This document shows, in pieces, positions 37,663 to 48,209 of a stretch of 64,000 nt of DNA. The notes under the pieces are model-generated. The model ran no database searches. It was given only the letters and a program-made list of their open reading frames with translations, and was not told the origin of the DNA. Source of the DNA: Lineus longissimus (taxonomy: Eukaryota > Nemertea > Pilidiophora > Heteronemertea > Lineidae); assembly GCF_910592395.1 (NCBI RefSeq), contig NC_088312.1, positions 1,178,001 through 1,242,000 of the forward strand, written 5' to 3'. The translations under genes and the position numbers were made by a program. Position 1 is the stretch's first letter. Each line of letters starts with the position of its first letter.

Positions 37663-40600
37663 TCAGTGAAGACTTTTGTTTGATGTGAATCATTGCAGGA
37701 TCGCTATACGTCATGTACATCACACGATGCAGAATAAGTTAAACAGACGGACATGACGCCGAAAAGCTAAAGGCTTCTCTCCAATATGTGCCAACGGTAG
37801 CACCAACGGTTAATAAGCGTGGAGATTTCGGTTGCATTTCAAGAACGGATGAGGGCCAATACCGAAAAGTTGTCCAAGCGACGAAGTTTCGGACAAAACT
37901 CATCGAATTCGATTGGAAGGCAAAAATTCCAACCTCAAAATTTCAAAACTAAAACCTGAAGATCTCTCATTATGTCATTGATGAAGAGCTGATAAGTCAT
38001 CGTAATAATAGCCATGCGTGATGGTGAAAAACCGGCTGTTGAAGGCTAATACTGATCAAATGATTGGCTTTTGGTCATGACAGTCCGACATCAAGTAGAT
38101 ACCTAGTGTCTTTTTTTCAGAAAGTGTCCAGGCTGCGGTGGACATGGTTTACCAATTAACCTTGATGACTTTTGCTGTATGGCGTTATTTCTGATCAATG
38201 GTCGTTCATGTTGCCATGATTTGCACTCTCGAGTCGATTTGCTTAATAAAAAGTACAATGTTCATGTACGTGCCGCTGATCGACTGTATCATTACTCAGT
38301 TAGAGGCGTGTATGACGGACTCGGCAATTTGCAAAAGTATTTTTTTATCATAACGCAGTTTGTGGAAAATTTGCTATAATGGTAAACAGAATACTAATTA
38401 GTTATAATATTGGGTCAAATAACTAATCACCAGTATTTTATTGACGGCACAACCTTGAAGCAAACCATCCCTTCAACCTGCTCAGTGGCACTGACACTAA
38501 CGTGCAGAATATGTCAGCAGATAAAATATTCTAATGTACGAGCAAAATATGTCAAAACGAGAGAAAAGACTTGCGTTTGAACGCCGACACTGCTTTAGGA
38601 ATGTCACTACTAGCCCTGTCCCTGCCCCAAACCAGTTACCCTCTGCAGGAACCCGCGGCAGTAACTCATTGCGCTTGGCTAGAGTATGGCCAAGGCTGAA
38701 GAAACGCAGCGTTTCCTAATGACAACTGGAAAGGTCCTAATCCATGTTGTCAACATTTATTGATCTTTAAATTTGTTTTAAAATCCTGTGAGTAATAGTT
38801 TCTGCATAGGTCATTCTCGGTGGACTAACCACGGGAAACACGAGTCGAGCTTATTCTGGCCTTGTTTACCATGATATTTCTGTTGCATAAATGAATGTGG
38901 AATGCTTATATTTGCACGTTGTGAGTTCTAGTTTGCTAGTTGAAGTTATTGAAGTATGCAGTCACTGGCCCCGGTTAATACATAATGTATGTATGCCCTG
39001 CTTGTCATGCAAGTAGGTATTGATCACTCTACAAGTTCGTCCAAAATAATTTGCAATATACCATACTTGACTATACGTACAGCCAAGTTATCCACGGTTG
39101 AGTTGTTCATAACAACGTTACCTTTAACGGAGACGTTAAGTCTTAACGTGAAAGTTTAGAGGGTTTAACTGAAAGAGATAACGTCCTTGAGGATACTTAA
39201 CGTAACCGTTAGGATAACGTGACTTTTATGCTTTTGAACAACCGGGCCCAGGCTGTCGATTTCAAAATGTTCTTAACATGCATCAATTTATGTTTTGAAA
39301 TACTGGACTATCAAACACGTAATAATTATCAGGGTAGGAATTGACCACTTTTGGATGATAGTGTTATGAAATGGGATTACTATCAGTAACACCAGTGTAT
39401 ACCCACCAGCAATGGATTTCGAGCACTGTCAATTTTGAACATTTAAGGAAATCCCACTCGACTTACCATTGGATGTTAACCATGTTATTCCTAAATGCCC
39501 CCAATCAATCCAGAGCGTAACATCAAATAAAATTAAATGTCACATGAGAAAACTTTATGAGGATGCGCGACCTCCACGTCTGTTGAAGTGTGGTACATAC
39601 AATAGGTTTATCGGTGTCACATCTGGTGATCTAGGACTCCTGAAGTACGACTGATTATATGATCACGACTCCGTAATATCGTGTTAGAAAGACGAGGAAC
39701 CGGTCGGGAATTATCGACATTCTACTCACCAGCACATGAACATCTATGGTGAACTTAGAAACACGGGGCGACACGCGGTGTTGTCTAATTCAGATTGAGG
39801 ATTCAACTCGGGACGTCATGCATTGCGCTCTGCTGGCACGTCGGGGACAACAGTTCACCGGAGAGATAAGGTCATCTCGCCAACAAAAACCGACAACTGC
39901 AAATTGTTTCCCCACAATATCACATTCTCCCGATAAATAATCAAAATTGGGTCGAGCTATTTTCGTTTCTTTTGTTGACATGTCATGCCTCATCAATTTT
40001 TTTTCAGTTCCCTTTTATTCATTAGATGCAGTAGTGTTCTTTTTGAAGTAACTGCCTTATTTGTTCAAGAAGTGGAGAAGATGGAGCGCATAGTCATGTC
40101 TAAATCCTTCCTTCTGAGAATACCGGAAACTGTGTACTAACAAATAATGGCTAGGACAGATATCTAAATGAAAGACTGGTCAAAATTTGTAGACTAGCAC
40201 CGCCTGTCTCCGGGCCCGGGTCTCCGAGGAGGCTGGCACTCTTGTCTTCTTTGGCTTTTTATTGTAGTGATCTTCATCCCGCAGGGTCTGGTCTGGTCTA
40301 GTGGCTTCAGAAAAGCATCGCCCGCACTTTGACGAACCCTGTCGTGCCACGCGCTCTCCCACTCTGGAAAAGGCGCCAAGTTTGAATTTTGAGGTGAAGT
40401 TTTACCCCACCTAGTGGACACTTGTAAAAGTACAATACCCCAGGTTGGTGGTGATTCAAGTGAGATATCACAGTTTGCTATTTTTAGGACGGGAGTGAAG
40501 GTTTACTAAATCAATGAAAATAGACACATAACAACGCTCTATTACATGGTTACTGGTATGTATACTATCAGACGTTTCGTACTTTCTCTTTCTTGCTGAG

Positions 40601-40795
40601 TGTGTGGGATTTGTTTGATTGTAGCATGTGCAATTGGTAAAAGTGTATTGTTATCTCGCGTGTACATTTTGTACAGGTTTTCGTTTCTCGGAATGCTTTC
40701 TTGTCCGAGAATGTATTTTCAGTCATCTGTAAGCAGTGTTGCCATCCTTTTATTTCTGCTTCTATGATAGATCATTTTCTCTTATCTCTTTCTAG
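37663..40795. other. Spacer upstream of TIPRL
   Basis: No gene supported. It holds an imperfect inverted repeat at about 39095-39245 built from AACGTTA-type words. A 60-75 codon minus-strand frame pair at 40421-40180 lies in locally GC-richer DNA and may be part of an unseen 5' exon or promoter of TIPRL. The TIPRL first coding exon begins after a TCTAG acceptor at 40795, so an upstream 5' UTR exon probably exists in this stretch. Confidence 0.35.
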
Positions 40796-40807
40796 GTCTT
40801 ACTCGCC

Positions 40808-43074
40808 ATGGCTTCCAAGGCAGCACCAAAGGTCGACCAGTTTAAGTTGGGGCCATGGACATTCACATCCTCCAAAAGCCACATCTTGGTTTCTGGGGGA
40901 CCAAGAAGGGAACAGTACGTCATCTAATCCACAATAATTTGGCCTGGCCTTTTATGTAGAATAAAAAAAAACAGCGTTCTTTATTTCAAAATCTTTTCTA
41001 ACTTCCTTGGATAGCACACATGAAATGATCATTCCACTTTATACCAGTACATGAAAACCTAATGCACCACTCCTTCTTGCAGATTTGAAGCGAGTTTAAG
41101 ACTACCCCAACTTCCTGAGATGATATTTGATAAGAACATCCTGAGGGTAGAGCACCAGTCTGGTTTTGGCATGGAGTTCAATGCCCTTGATGCACTGAAG
41201 CGGGTTGACCCAGAACATGACTTGATGAAGGTGGCGGTGGCACAACAATGGGCCGAGTCTAGGTAAGGTACCATCAGCTCAAAGGGACTACTATGTTCAC
41301 AACTCAAATAAGATAAGAACAGTGCCCAATGTGATCATAATCTTGGCCAAAGAATGAACCTTTGCTGCCGACTAAGCCTTCATCTTGATTAACGACTGTT
41401 GTCCTGGCCGAGATGTACATAAACATTTCAACTTCAGGTCCGACTGTGAGCATATCAAAGATGTTATCAAGCCATTTGATTGGACGTACACCACAGACTA
41501 TCAGGGCACTTTGTTTGGTACTGAAGGCAATGAAATAAAGGTGAGGCTTTGTTTTCCCTTGACCTCTGATCTAAATCACATGTTACCCAAACCGATGAGA
41601 GGGTGCCCACCAGAATGTGTGCTTCATCATAGTCATAGTCTGAGGGAATTTGTATTTAGGTCCACCTAATGACTAGTGTTTGCTGTTAGACAAATGAAGG
41701 AACAAATTTACTACATTATGTGTATAAAATTACTCTAATTTAAGAATATTTAATATTTATACATGTATCTAAAAATCTAAACTGTACTTGCATGTAATAT
41801 CTGTCACCTCCTGTCTGTTTTCAGTGTTTTGCTTCAGACGAACGAATTGACATAGAAAAATTGAAAGTAAAGGAACAGATTTTATATTATGCAGATTTAC
41901 TTCTTTTTGAAGATGAACTGGCAGACAATGGAAGCTCGACACTAAATGTGAAGATGGTGAGTACAGGGGTACAGAATATTCCTGTGATTGACCTTCAGAA
42001 AGCACTAACTCAAGATATTGATAGATGAATGTTAAAACATCAACTTGACATGCAGCTCTCATACAGAATATGTTACCAAAACTACAGATATTTTCTTGTT
42101 CTTCCAGCGTGTGATGAGCAGTGGTTTCTTCATCCTCTTACGGTTTTATTTACGCGTCGACAACGTACTGATAAGACTCTGCGATACTCGTATTCATCAC
42201 GAGGTGAGAAAATTATGACAGTGATCATACATGTACTTGAAGGAACCAGCAAACATAGCAAGGAATAATATCGCTGATATTACAAGGTGCAGACAGCGCT
42301 CTGTGTCAGTTTATTTGTCTTATGACCACACCTCTTCCTTTTCTCGCTGTATGATTATAGCCCTGATATTTTTACTGTGATTTGGTGTGACCTAGAAAGA
42401 TCACCACTAACATATCTTTTTCCATTCAGTTTGATAAGTGTCACTTCTTACGGGAGTATACAGTCAAAGAAATCCTGTTCAAAGACTTACCAGTAAGTAA
42501 CATGTGTACTGACAATTCAATTTGATGATAGAAAATTGACCATTGATAAGAACTTTCAAGAATTGATAAAGTTGGGGTTCAGAGTCTGCTCTGATATCAC
42601 TATCAGCAATGCCACAGTATACATGCTTCCCGAAATTGGTGGCTTGCATTGGAACTAATTTTTTCCCCCTTGTCCGTCATCAAAGGCATTCAAGAGAGTT
42701 GGTCAACCATGGCTATCTCCTTTGTCCCTCCACCATGAGGCCTAGTTTCCCCTTATGACATCATTATTTCGGACACTCAGCGCCCCATTTCTGGAAAGGT
42801 GTATAGGTTCGCATCCAACATCACACTTTAACACCATCAAGAGAACACCATCTTTGAGTAAAGGCTAGTTGAACTTGTCATGCATGTTTGGTATACAAAT
42901 ATATTGAGCTTCATCAATGTCATTCCAATATTACAGGTTCCACACCAACTTTACAATGACCCCAATGAGATTGCACCCTACCTTAAACTGAAGGAGGAAC
43001 GCTACGAGAGATTACAACTTCCCCAATCACACATGCAGTATTTGTACCCAGATATGGACTTGGCACCACGGTGA
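40808..43074 (+). CDS. TIPRL: TIP41-like protein (TOR signalling regulator)
   Basis: Seven coding exons: 40808-40914, 41083-41262, 41438-41540, 41825-41956, 42108-42203, 42430-42492 and 42937-43074. They join in phase to 272 aa, the same length as I recall for human TIPRL. Family signatures run in order: [95 protein letters not shown] and [18 protein letters not shown]41 binds the catalytic subunits of PP2A, PP4 and PP6 in the cytosol and modulates TOR-linked and DNA-damage phosphatase signalling. The acceptor just before the ATG (at 40795) implies a non-coding first exon upstream. ISCU follows on the same strand. Confidence 0.96.
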
Positions 43075-43860
43075 AACTTGGAGCTAGTATTACAAGAAGT
43101 GTTGAACAATCACAGACTGTAATGGCTCAAGCAGAGCTATGTGCTTTGACCTCAGGATCCATTCTCATACTGCGTGTTAGGACTTCTTGATAAAAGGATG
43201 TCTTGGAACTGGTAAATGTTGTCTTATCTAGAGGTATCCTTGTATGACTTTGACTGTCGCTGCAATGTCCTGGCCGTGAAATGTAGTGTCTAGGAGACAT
43301 TTTATTGTTTGTGACATGTTCTCACTGTGTTTTGAACACTCATGTAATATAGTCATGAATGTATTGATGCACACATTGTAAACTTGGTAATGTTTGTGAC
43401 CGTTTTATTTTTGTGATTTGGCAACTCTTAGTGCATTACATGTAATGAGAGGTAGTCATATAATCGATGATTCCAGCAGAATGAACCTTTACTATGTTCA
43501 TACCATTTGATCACCACTGTGCATGATAGATCAGATGATGTAGAGAAATCATGCAAGATGTAAATTTCAGATTTCAATCAAGTTGATCATGTTGATAAAA
43601 ACGTTTCCTAAGAATACTTGGGATGTCTCAAATGCATTTTTTTATAATTTAGGGTCATTGTGGTGTCTTTCACAGATATGTTGTGCTGTTTATATACATG
43701 CATGTGCTATGATACAGATGTAACAGATATTGTGGTTGTGCCAATCTTGCTAGATACTTGTCAAGTCTATTGCCTTTACCAGCATGATTGAAAAAAGTCC
43801 CAAGTAAGGACAAAGCACCCCTTCCCTGCATTTTGAATTTGGGAAATTTTTGAATTTCCG

Positions 43861-43952
43861 AATCAATCAATCAATCAATCAATCAATTAAAATATTTATA
43901 TAGCGCCTGATTCGAGGAAACAATTTCCTCGACTCTCAGGCGCTGAAATATT
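43861..43952. repeat. SINE-like palindromic element with (AATC)n tract
   Basis: A run of AATC repeats (43861-43887) is followed by a hairpin: AATATTT, AGCGCCTGA, CGAGGAAA on the left mirrored by TTTCCTCG, TCAGGCGCT, AAATATT on the right. TATATAGCGCC next to a short microsatellite is a common end of dispersed repeats in marine invertebrate genomes, in my recollection. It lies within the likely TIPRL 3' UTR. Confidence 0.55.
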
Positions 43953-44110
43953 AGAGAAACTTGTCTTTTCAACCTTCCTGTATGTGTATGAGCATTTTGT
44001 TTGCTAGTTTATTGTATTTAGAGCCTGTCTTACAGTTTGTGCCACGTCTTGGAAAAGACAGTCAAATGTAATTACACGTACATGTAAATATAATGATAGG
44101 ACATACACTG

Positions 44111-44116
44111 AATAAA
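44111..44116 (+). promoter_or_regulatory. Candidate poly(A) signal of TIPRL
   Basis: AATAAA about 1.04 kb past the TIPRL stop codon. Earlier cleavage is possible, since no closer clean hexamer was noticed. Confidence 0.35.
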
Positions 44117-45093
44117 TGCACCTTTCATTTATTATGGGTTGTTTCATCTTCTTGCTGTCGCTCAATTTCATTCCAACCAAAAGAGTGATCGGACTAGACA
44201 TGGCTATGACGACCATAGGCATAATCAATGACATGAAAGGAAGTCAGAGATGCCACACAGACTATTCATCCTTTATCGAATTCTGATTGGAGAAGTCACG
44301 GTCTGACAGAACTACTTTTCCACCCCAATGTAGCCTCGAGAAATCTTGCTGCTGATACGAATCATCCTCGGAATTACTCGAACGCCCGGAAAGTTTGAAA
44401 AGGTTTGTTTCGGTGGTTTTCTTCAAGATATGATAATGATTAATGATAATAATAAAAACATGGACATGAATGAATAGATAACAGGATGATGAAGGAAAAA
44501 TATTTTAAAAATGTGGCAGATTCACCGGTAGTCGAACCCGCGACCAGGCGACCCACGGTCTAACACTTAAAGAGCTGTACCGTCACGGCTTTCATGCCCA
44601 CGTGGGTTTTTATTTGTCTGTTATCAACGAGCCAGGTGATGCATGACCAGATGGCTTCTCTCCTATACCATTCAAGTTGTCGCCAGCAGGAGGAACTAAA
44701 CGACTACCTCGTGTCGCCGGGGGCATATTTGACGCTGCCCTTGACACCGTCCTCCGCATTGTGTAATGCAACCTTCGCTGCGCGGCGGATTGGGTCGTGA
44801 TTACCTGTTAGTAAAGACTCAACCCCTAGTTCGTTCTTTCCAAAACCCATCATAATTTGGAAGAAGGCAGAATATCTCGAGTTTGACACTTTGGCCTAAC
44901 AAGAACTCTTGGCGGTTTTCCTGGAGATATTCATTGAAATCTATCATGAACCGACAACAACAACTTCATCACTGAACCAAAGTGATTCAATGAAGGAGGA
45001 CCAATTGGCAAGCAGATGTTAAATATTGCGAAGTTACGAAACGGCTGAAAAAAATCCCGATTTATTCAATAATTGAAAACCTGAAGAGAAGAA
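44117..45093. other. Spacer between TIPRL and ISCU
   Basis: No gene seen. A tRNA-like stretch at 44521-44597 (minus) has a B-box-like GGTTCGACTACC but does not fold into a clean cloverleaf. The end of the stretch is the promoter and 5' UTR of ISCU. Confidence 0.35.
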
Positions 45094-46507
45094 ATGGCTA
45101 TGATTCGAGCGCTTGGACAGACAGTGAAAGCTGTGGAAGCGAAGGTTTTGATGCCAGCACAGATTGCGGCTGCTTATCACAAAAATGTGAGTTGTTGGGG
45201 GGGAAACCTACACTACAGACATGCAGTATAGTAGGCCTACCCCTGGCCTAACAAACATTGATTTACATAGCCATAGGCATTAGGCGGCAGCCCAGGGCCT
45301 ATACCCTACTCGTCTCATAGTCATACTTATAGTAGTCATAGGCCTACGCATCGTCGATCAGCTTGAACGAATGCCACCATCTGATTTATTGATTAAAGAT
45401 GACCGAATGCCACCAACTGATTTACTGATTAAAGATGACTGTAATCGATCAAGCGCCATCAACACAAATCAAAGATGATGTCCCCAACATTCTGAAGTCG
45501 TAGCACGCTGATACTTCATGCTTGGATTGAACAATTTTTCCTAAGAAGTTCCTTACCATGCTTACTGTTTTTTGATTTTTAGGTCATTGATCACTATGAG
45601 AACCCAAGGAACGTTGGCTCAATGGACAAGAATGACTCCACAGTAGGCACTGGATTAGTTGGAGCTCCTGCATGTGGAGATGTCATGAAATTGCAGGTAA
45701 GACCAAGAGTATTATGATCAAGCGATCAAGTTTGGTGGTGTGAAGTCTTTCGGGCCAGTTTTGCAGGCAAAGTCAAAGTTTTCTTAACGTTATTTATCAT
45801 ACCTTTTATTTTTAGATCAAGGTTGATGAAAATGGCAAGATCATAGATGCAAAATTCAAGACATTTGGATGTGGTTCAGCTATTGCATCGAGTTCTCTCG
45901 CTACAGAGTGGATCAAGGGCAAAACGGTTAGTACCAGTTTGTTGAAAGTCCTGAATTATGTGTGTTTTTATCAGGAAGTGATCTATCAATAGTACAAGAA
46001 CAGCACAACGGTTTGCCAGTAGAGCATGTAGGAGCATGAATATCATCGTAAAATTGCTTTGCGACCTTGGCCTCGTCCAGTTCAAATAATGTACCAGCTG
46101 ATGGAAGAGCTTAACAGAACATGCTAGACATATGTTGATGAATATTTCATATATATGCTTTTTTTCAGTTGCAAGAGGCAGGGACTATCAAAAACACTGA
46201 GATTGCCAAGGAACTGAGCTTGCCACCAGTAAAACTGCATTGTTCCAGTAAGTTTCCAAGATAGAACAACAGTCATTTGCTGGCTTTTTCACCTCAATTC
46301 TGACCGTCGTTTATAAAAAGCCTAATCATAATCATCATGAAATAATGAGTGGAGATAATCACCAGTCATACCTCTTTGGTGTAGATATAATGATATATAT
46401 ACATCTTTCTTACAGTGTTGGCTGAAGATGCGATCCAAGCAGCCCTAAAAGATTACCAGGTGAAGAAGGACAACAATCCACCGGAGGCTGCTGCAAGTAG
46501 CAATTAG
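45094..46507 (+). CDS. ISCU: Iron-sulfur cluster assembly scaffold ISCU, mitochondrial
   Basis: Five coding exons: 45094-45186, 45583-45696, 45816-45926, 46169-46247 and 46416-46507. They join in phase to 162 aa. The first exon (31 codons) is basic and amphipathic, a likely mitochondrial presequence. The mature part starts [16 protein letters not shown]. The three cluster-ligand cysteines are present: Cys62 in [11 protein letters not shown], Cys88 in [13 protein letters not shown] and Cys131 in [11 protein letters not shown]. Asp64 (the GDV aspartate) is also kept. LPPVK (124-128) is the motif bound by the HSPA9/HSC20 chaperone pair. ISCU assembles 2Fe-2S clusters with NFS1-ISD11, frataxin and ferredoxin. 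Ser123 replaces the non-ligand Cys that I recall before LPPVK in human ISCU. The 3' UTR carries a long hairpin. Confidence 0.97.
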
Positions 46508-46584
46508 CTGCAAGCGGGACTTGTTGGACTGGACAATCTTTTCAGACTACCAATAATAGTTAAAAGCTACAATGCTCAGCAATA

Positions 46585-46648
46585 AGCTCCAATGCTCATC
46601 AATATTCCCAGTCTGCAAAGACTGGGAATATTGCTGAGCATTGGAGCT
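46585..46648 (+). repeat. 30-bp stem hairpin with GCAA tetraloop in ISCU 3' UTR
   Basis: The left arm 46585-46614 (AGCTCCAATGCTCATCAATA...) pairs with the right arm 46619-46648 at 29 of 30 positions, closed by GCAA, a GNRA-type loop. It starts 78 bases past the ISCU stop. A partial extra copy of the left arm at 46565-46584 can pair with the same right arm, as an alternative fold. It resembles a short inverted-repeat element or a miRNA-like hairpin. Confidence 0.85.
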
Positions 46649-47388
46649 TTTAACTTCTGCACGTCAAGAGTCTGATTGATCGTGATACATGTAGTCTTAT
46701 GCTTGTAGAAAGCTTTTACATGTAAATAATTGGTTCTGGAAACCACTTGCTCATAAAAGTCTGAGTCACATGTCACATCGGTGTGTAGGCAGGCTGTGGG
46801 AAATCAAACAGAGGGATGTGAAGGCATCCCTGATTAAAAAGACTTTCTATGTAATGCTGTATTTTCTTGGTTGGCAGTATTGTAAATGTGATACGTAAAC
46901 AAGTTCTTCTTCAAGCATTGAAGAACATCCCATTGGTTTTAAAGTGCACCCCATTGTATTGGTTAAAATACACCCCATTGGTTAAATTGTGTCTGTTGTT
47001 TATTTTAATTCAGGGTGTAACTATGGTTTGCACTGGTTTTAGTATTTTGTACATGTACATACTGAAGTTTGAACTAAGGATGGTTTCCTCGATAATGGAT
47101 GCATTGAATCATTCTTGTACAGCATGTAAATGTAGAAAATTAATCAAGGCATCGGCCAACCTTGGTGATGAGAGATTGCTCAAATGCTGTGAAAGTATGT
47201 AATGGTACATTGTAATTCTGGGCTAATGGCCACAAATTTTAGCAGGGTATTACTTTTCAATGAGATCAGGGAGGACTCTTTAGCATTGTTATGAATGAAT
47301 CCATCTATTTCTTACATCTGCAAAGGTTCAGTTGTCTGCGAAAAAAACAAACGGTAAATGTGTTGTACAGCCATGTGTAGAATTTGTA

Positions 47389-47394
47389 AATAAA
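47389..47394 (+). promoter_or_regulatory. Candidate poly(A) signal of ISCU
   Basis: AATAAA about 880 bases past the ISCU stop, in the convergent space before RPL13A. The 3' UTR would include the hairpin at 46585-46648. Confidence 0.35.
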
Positions 47395-48177
47395 CTCTGA
47401 ACAAAACCAAGTCTGTATTCAGCTTTTGTTTTTCTACTGGTCTCATTTTTCTTGGTTGTGGAATTGTTTGCTCAGCCTGCAGAATCTCATGAACCTTGTA
47501 TGGGATATAAAAGGTTGGAGCTGAAACTATGCTGACTGGAGCAGATGAGGTACTGTAGGTACCCTTTTGGGCTTGAAAAGAGCTCACTCCGACAGTCCTG
47601 AATATCCGTCTTGTTCTCCAATGAATCGAGCAATTCCAGTTCACGCACAGACAGAACACATGCTCAACATGGGGTTTGTCAATGACCAGCTACGACAACG
47701 TCTCTTGATCAGGTGTGGTGGTCTTTCATGGCATGCGTTTACTTGCCACCAAGGACGAAGCATGGACAATAGGGACTCCTGAATGTCGACCACTACATCA
47801 CAGGCACAAAAATTGAGGCACAGATCACAACCAAGGATTAGGGACAGGGAGGACGATTAGAGGCCAACCTTTGCCCGAGGCTCAGAATCCATGGGAGAGG
47901 TCTTAGTGAATAAGGTCCTTGGCTCAGGCTTGGGTAGCAAAGATCCTCAAATGTCAATTTAAGGCCATCTCATGAGGAGAGCATTGTATTTAGGTTCAAG
48001 ACAGATCTGAACAAAACAACGCAGTCTTTGTTTTTCCCAGCAGGCTTCAGAACCACCAGCTCAAGTTCCAGCAATAGATATTAGAATGTCATCTCACTAT
48101 TTCAGCAAGAATTCTCACAGCACACCGTACAGTTTTAAAACAAACAAGAAATGACAGAAGTTAATTATTTCTTTTTT
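47395..48177. other. Convergent spacer between ISCU and RPL13A
   Basis: No gene supported. Frames at 47312-47659 (minus) and 47567-47782 (plus) overlap each other and have no family signature. Confidence 0.35.
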
Positions 48178-48183
48178 TTTATT
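48178..48183 (-). promoter_or_regulatory. Poly(A) signal of RPL13A
   Basis: AATAAA on the minus strand only 27 bases past the TAA stop at 48210; a very short 3' UTR is normal for ribosomal protein genes. Confidence 0.65.
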
Positions 48184-48209
48184 CTGTACAAATATCTCTT
48201 CCAGATAAT

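Noticed and set aside
44521-44597. tRNA-like sequence on the minus strand
   Set aside because: A B-box-like GGTTCGACTACC is present, but the T stem and acceptor stem do not pair; at best an old tRNA-derived SINE head.
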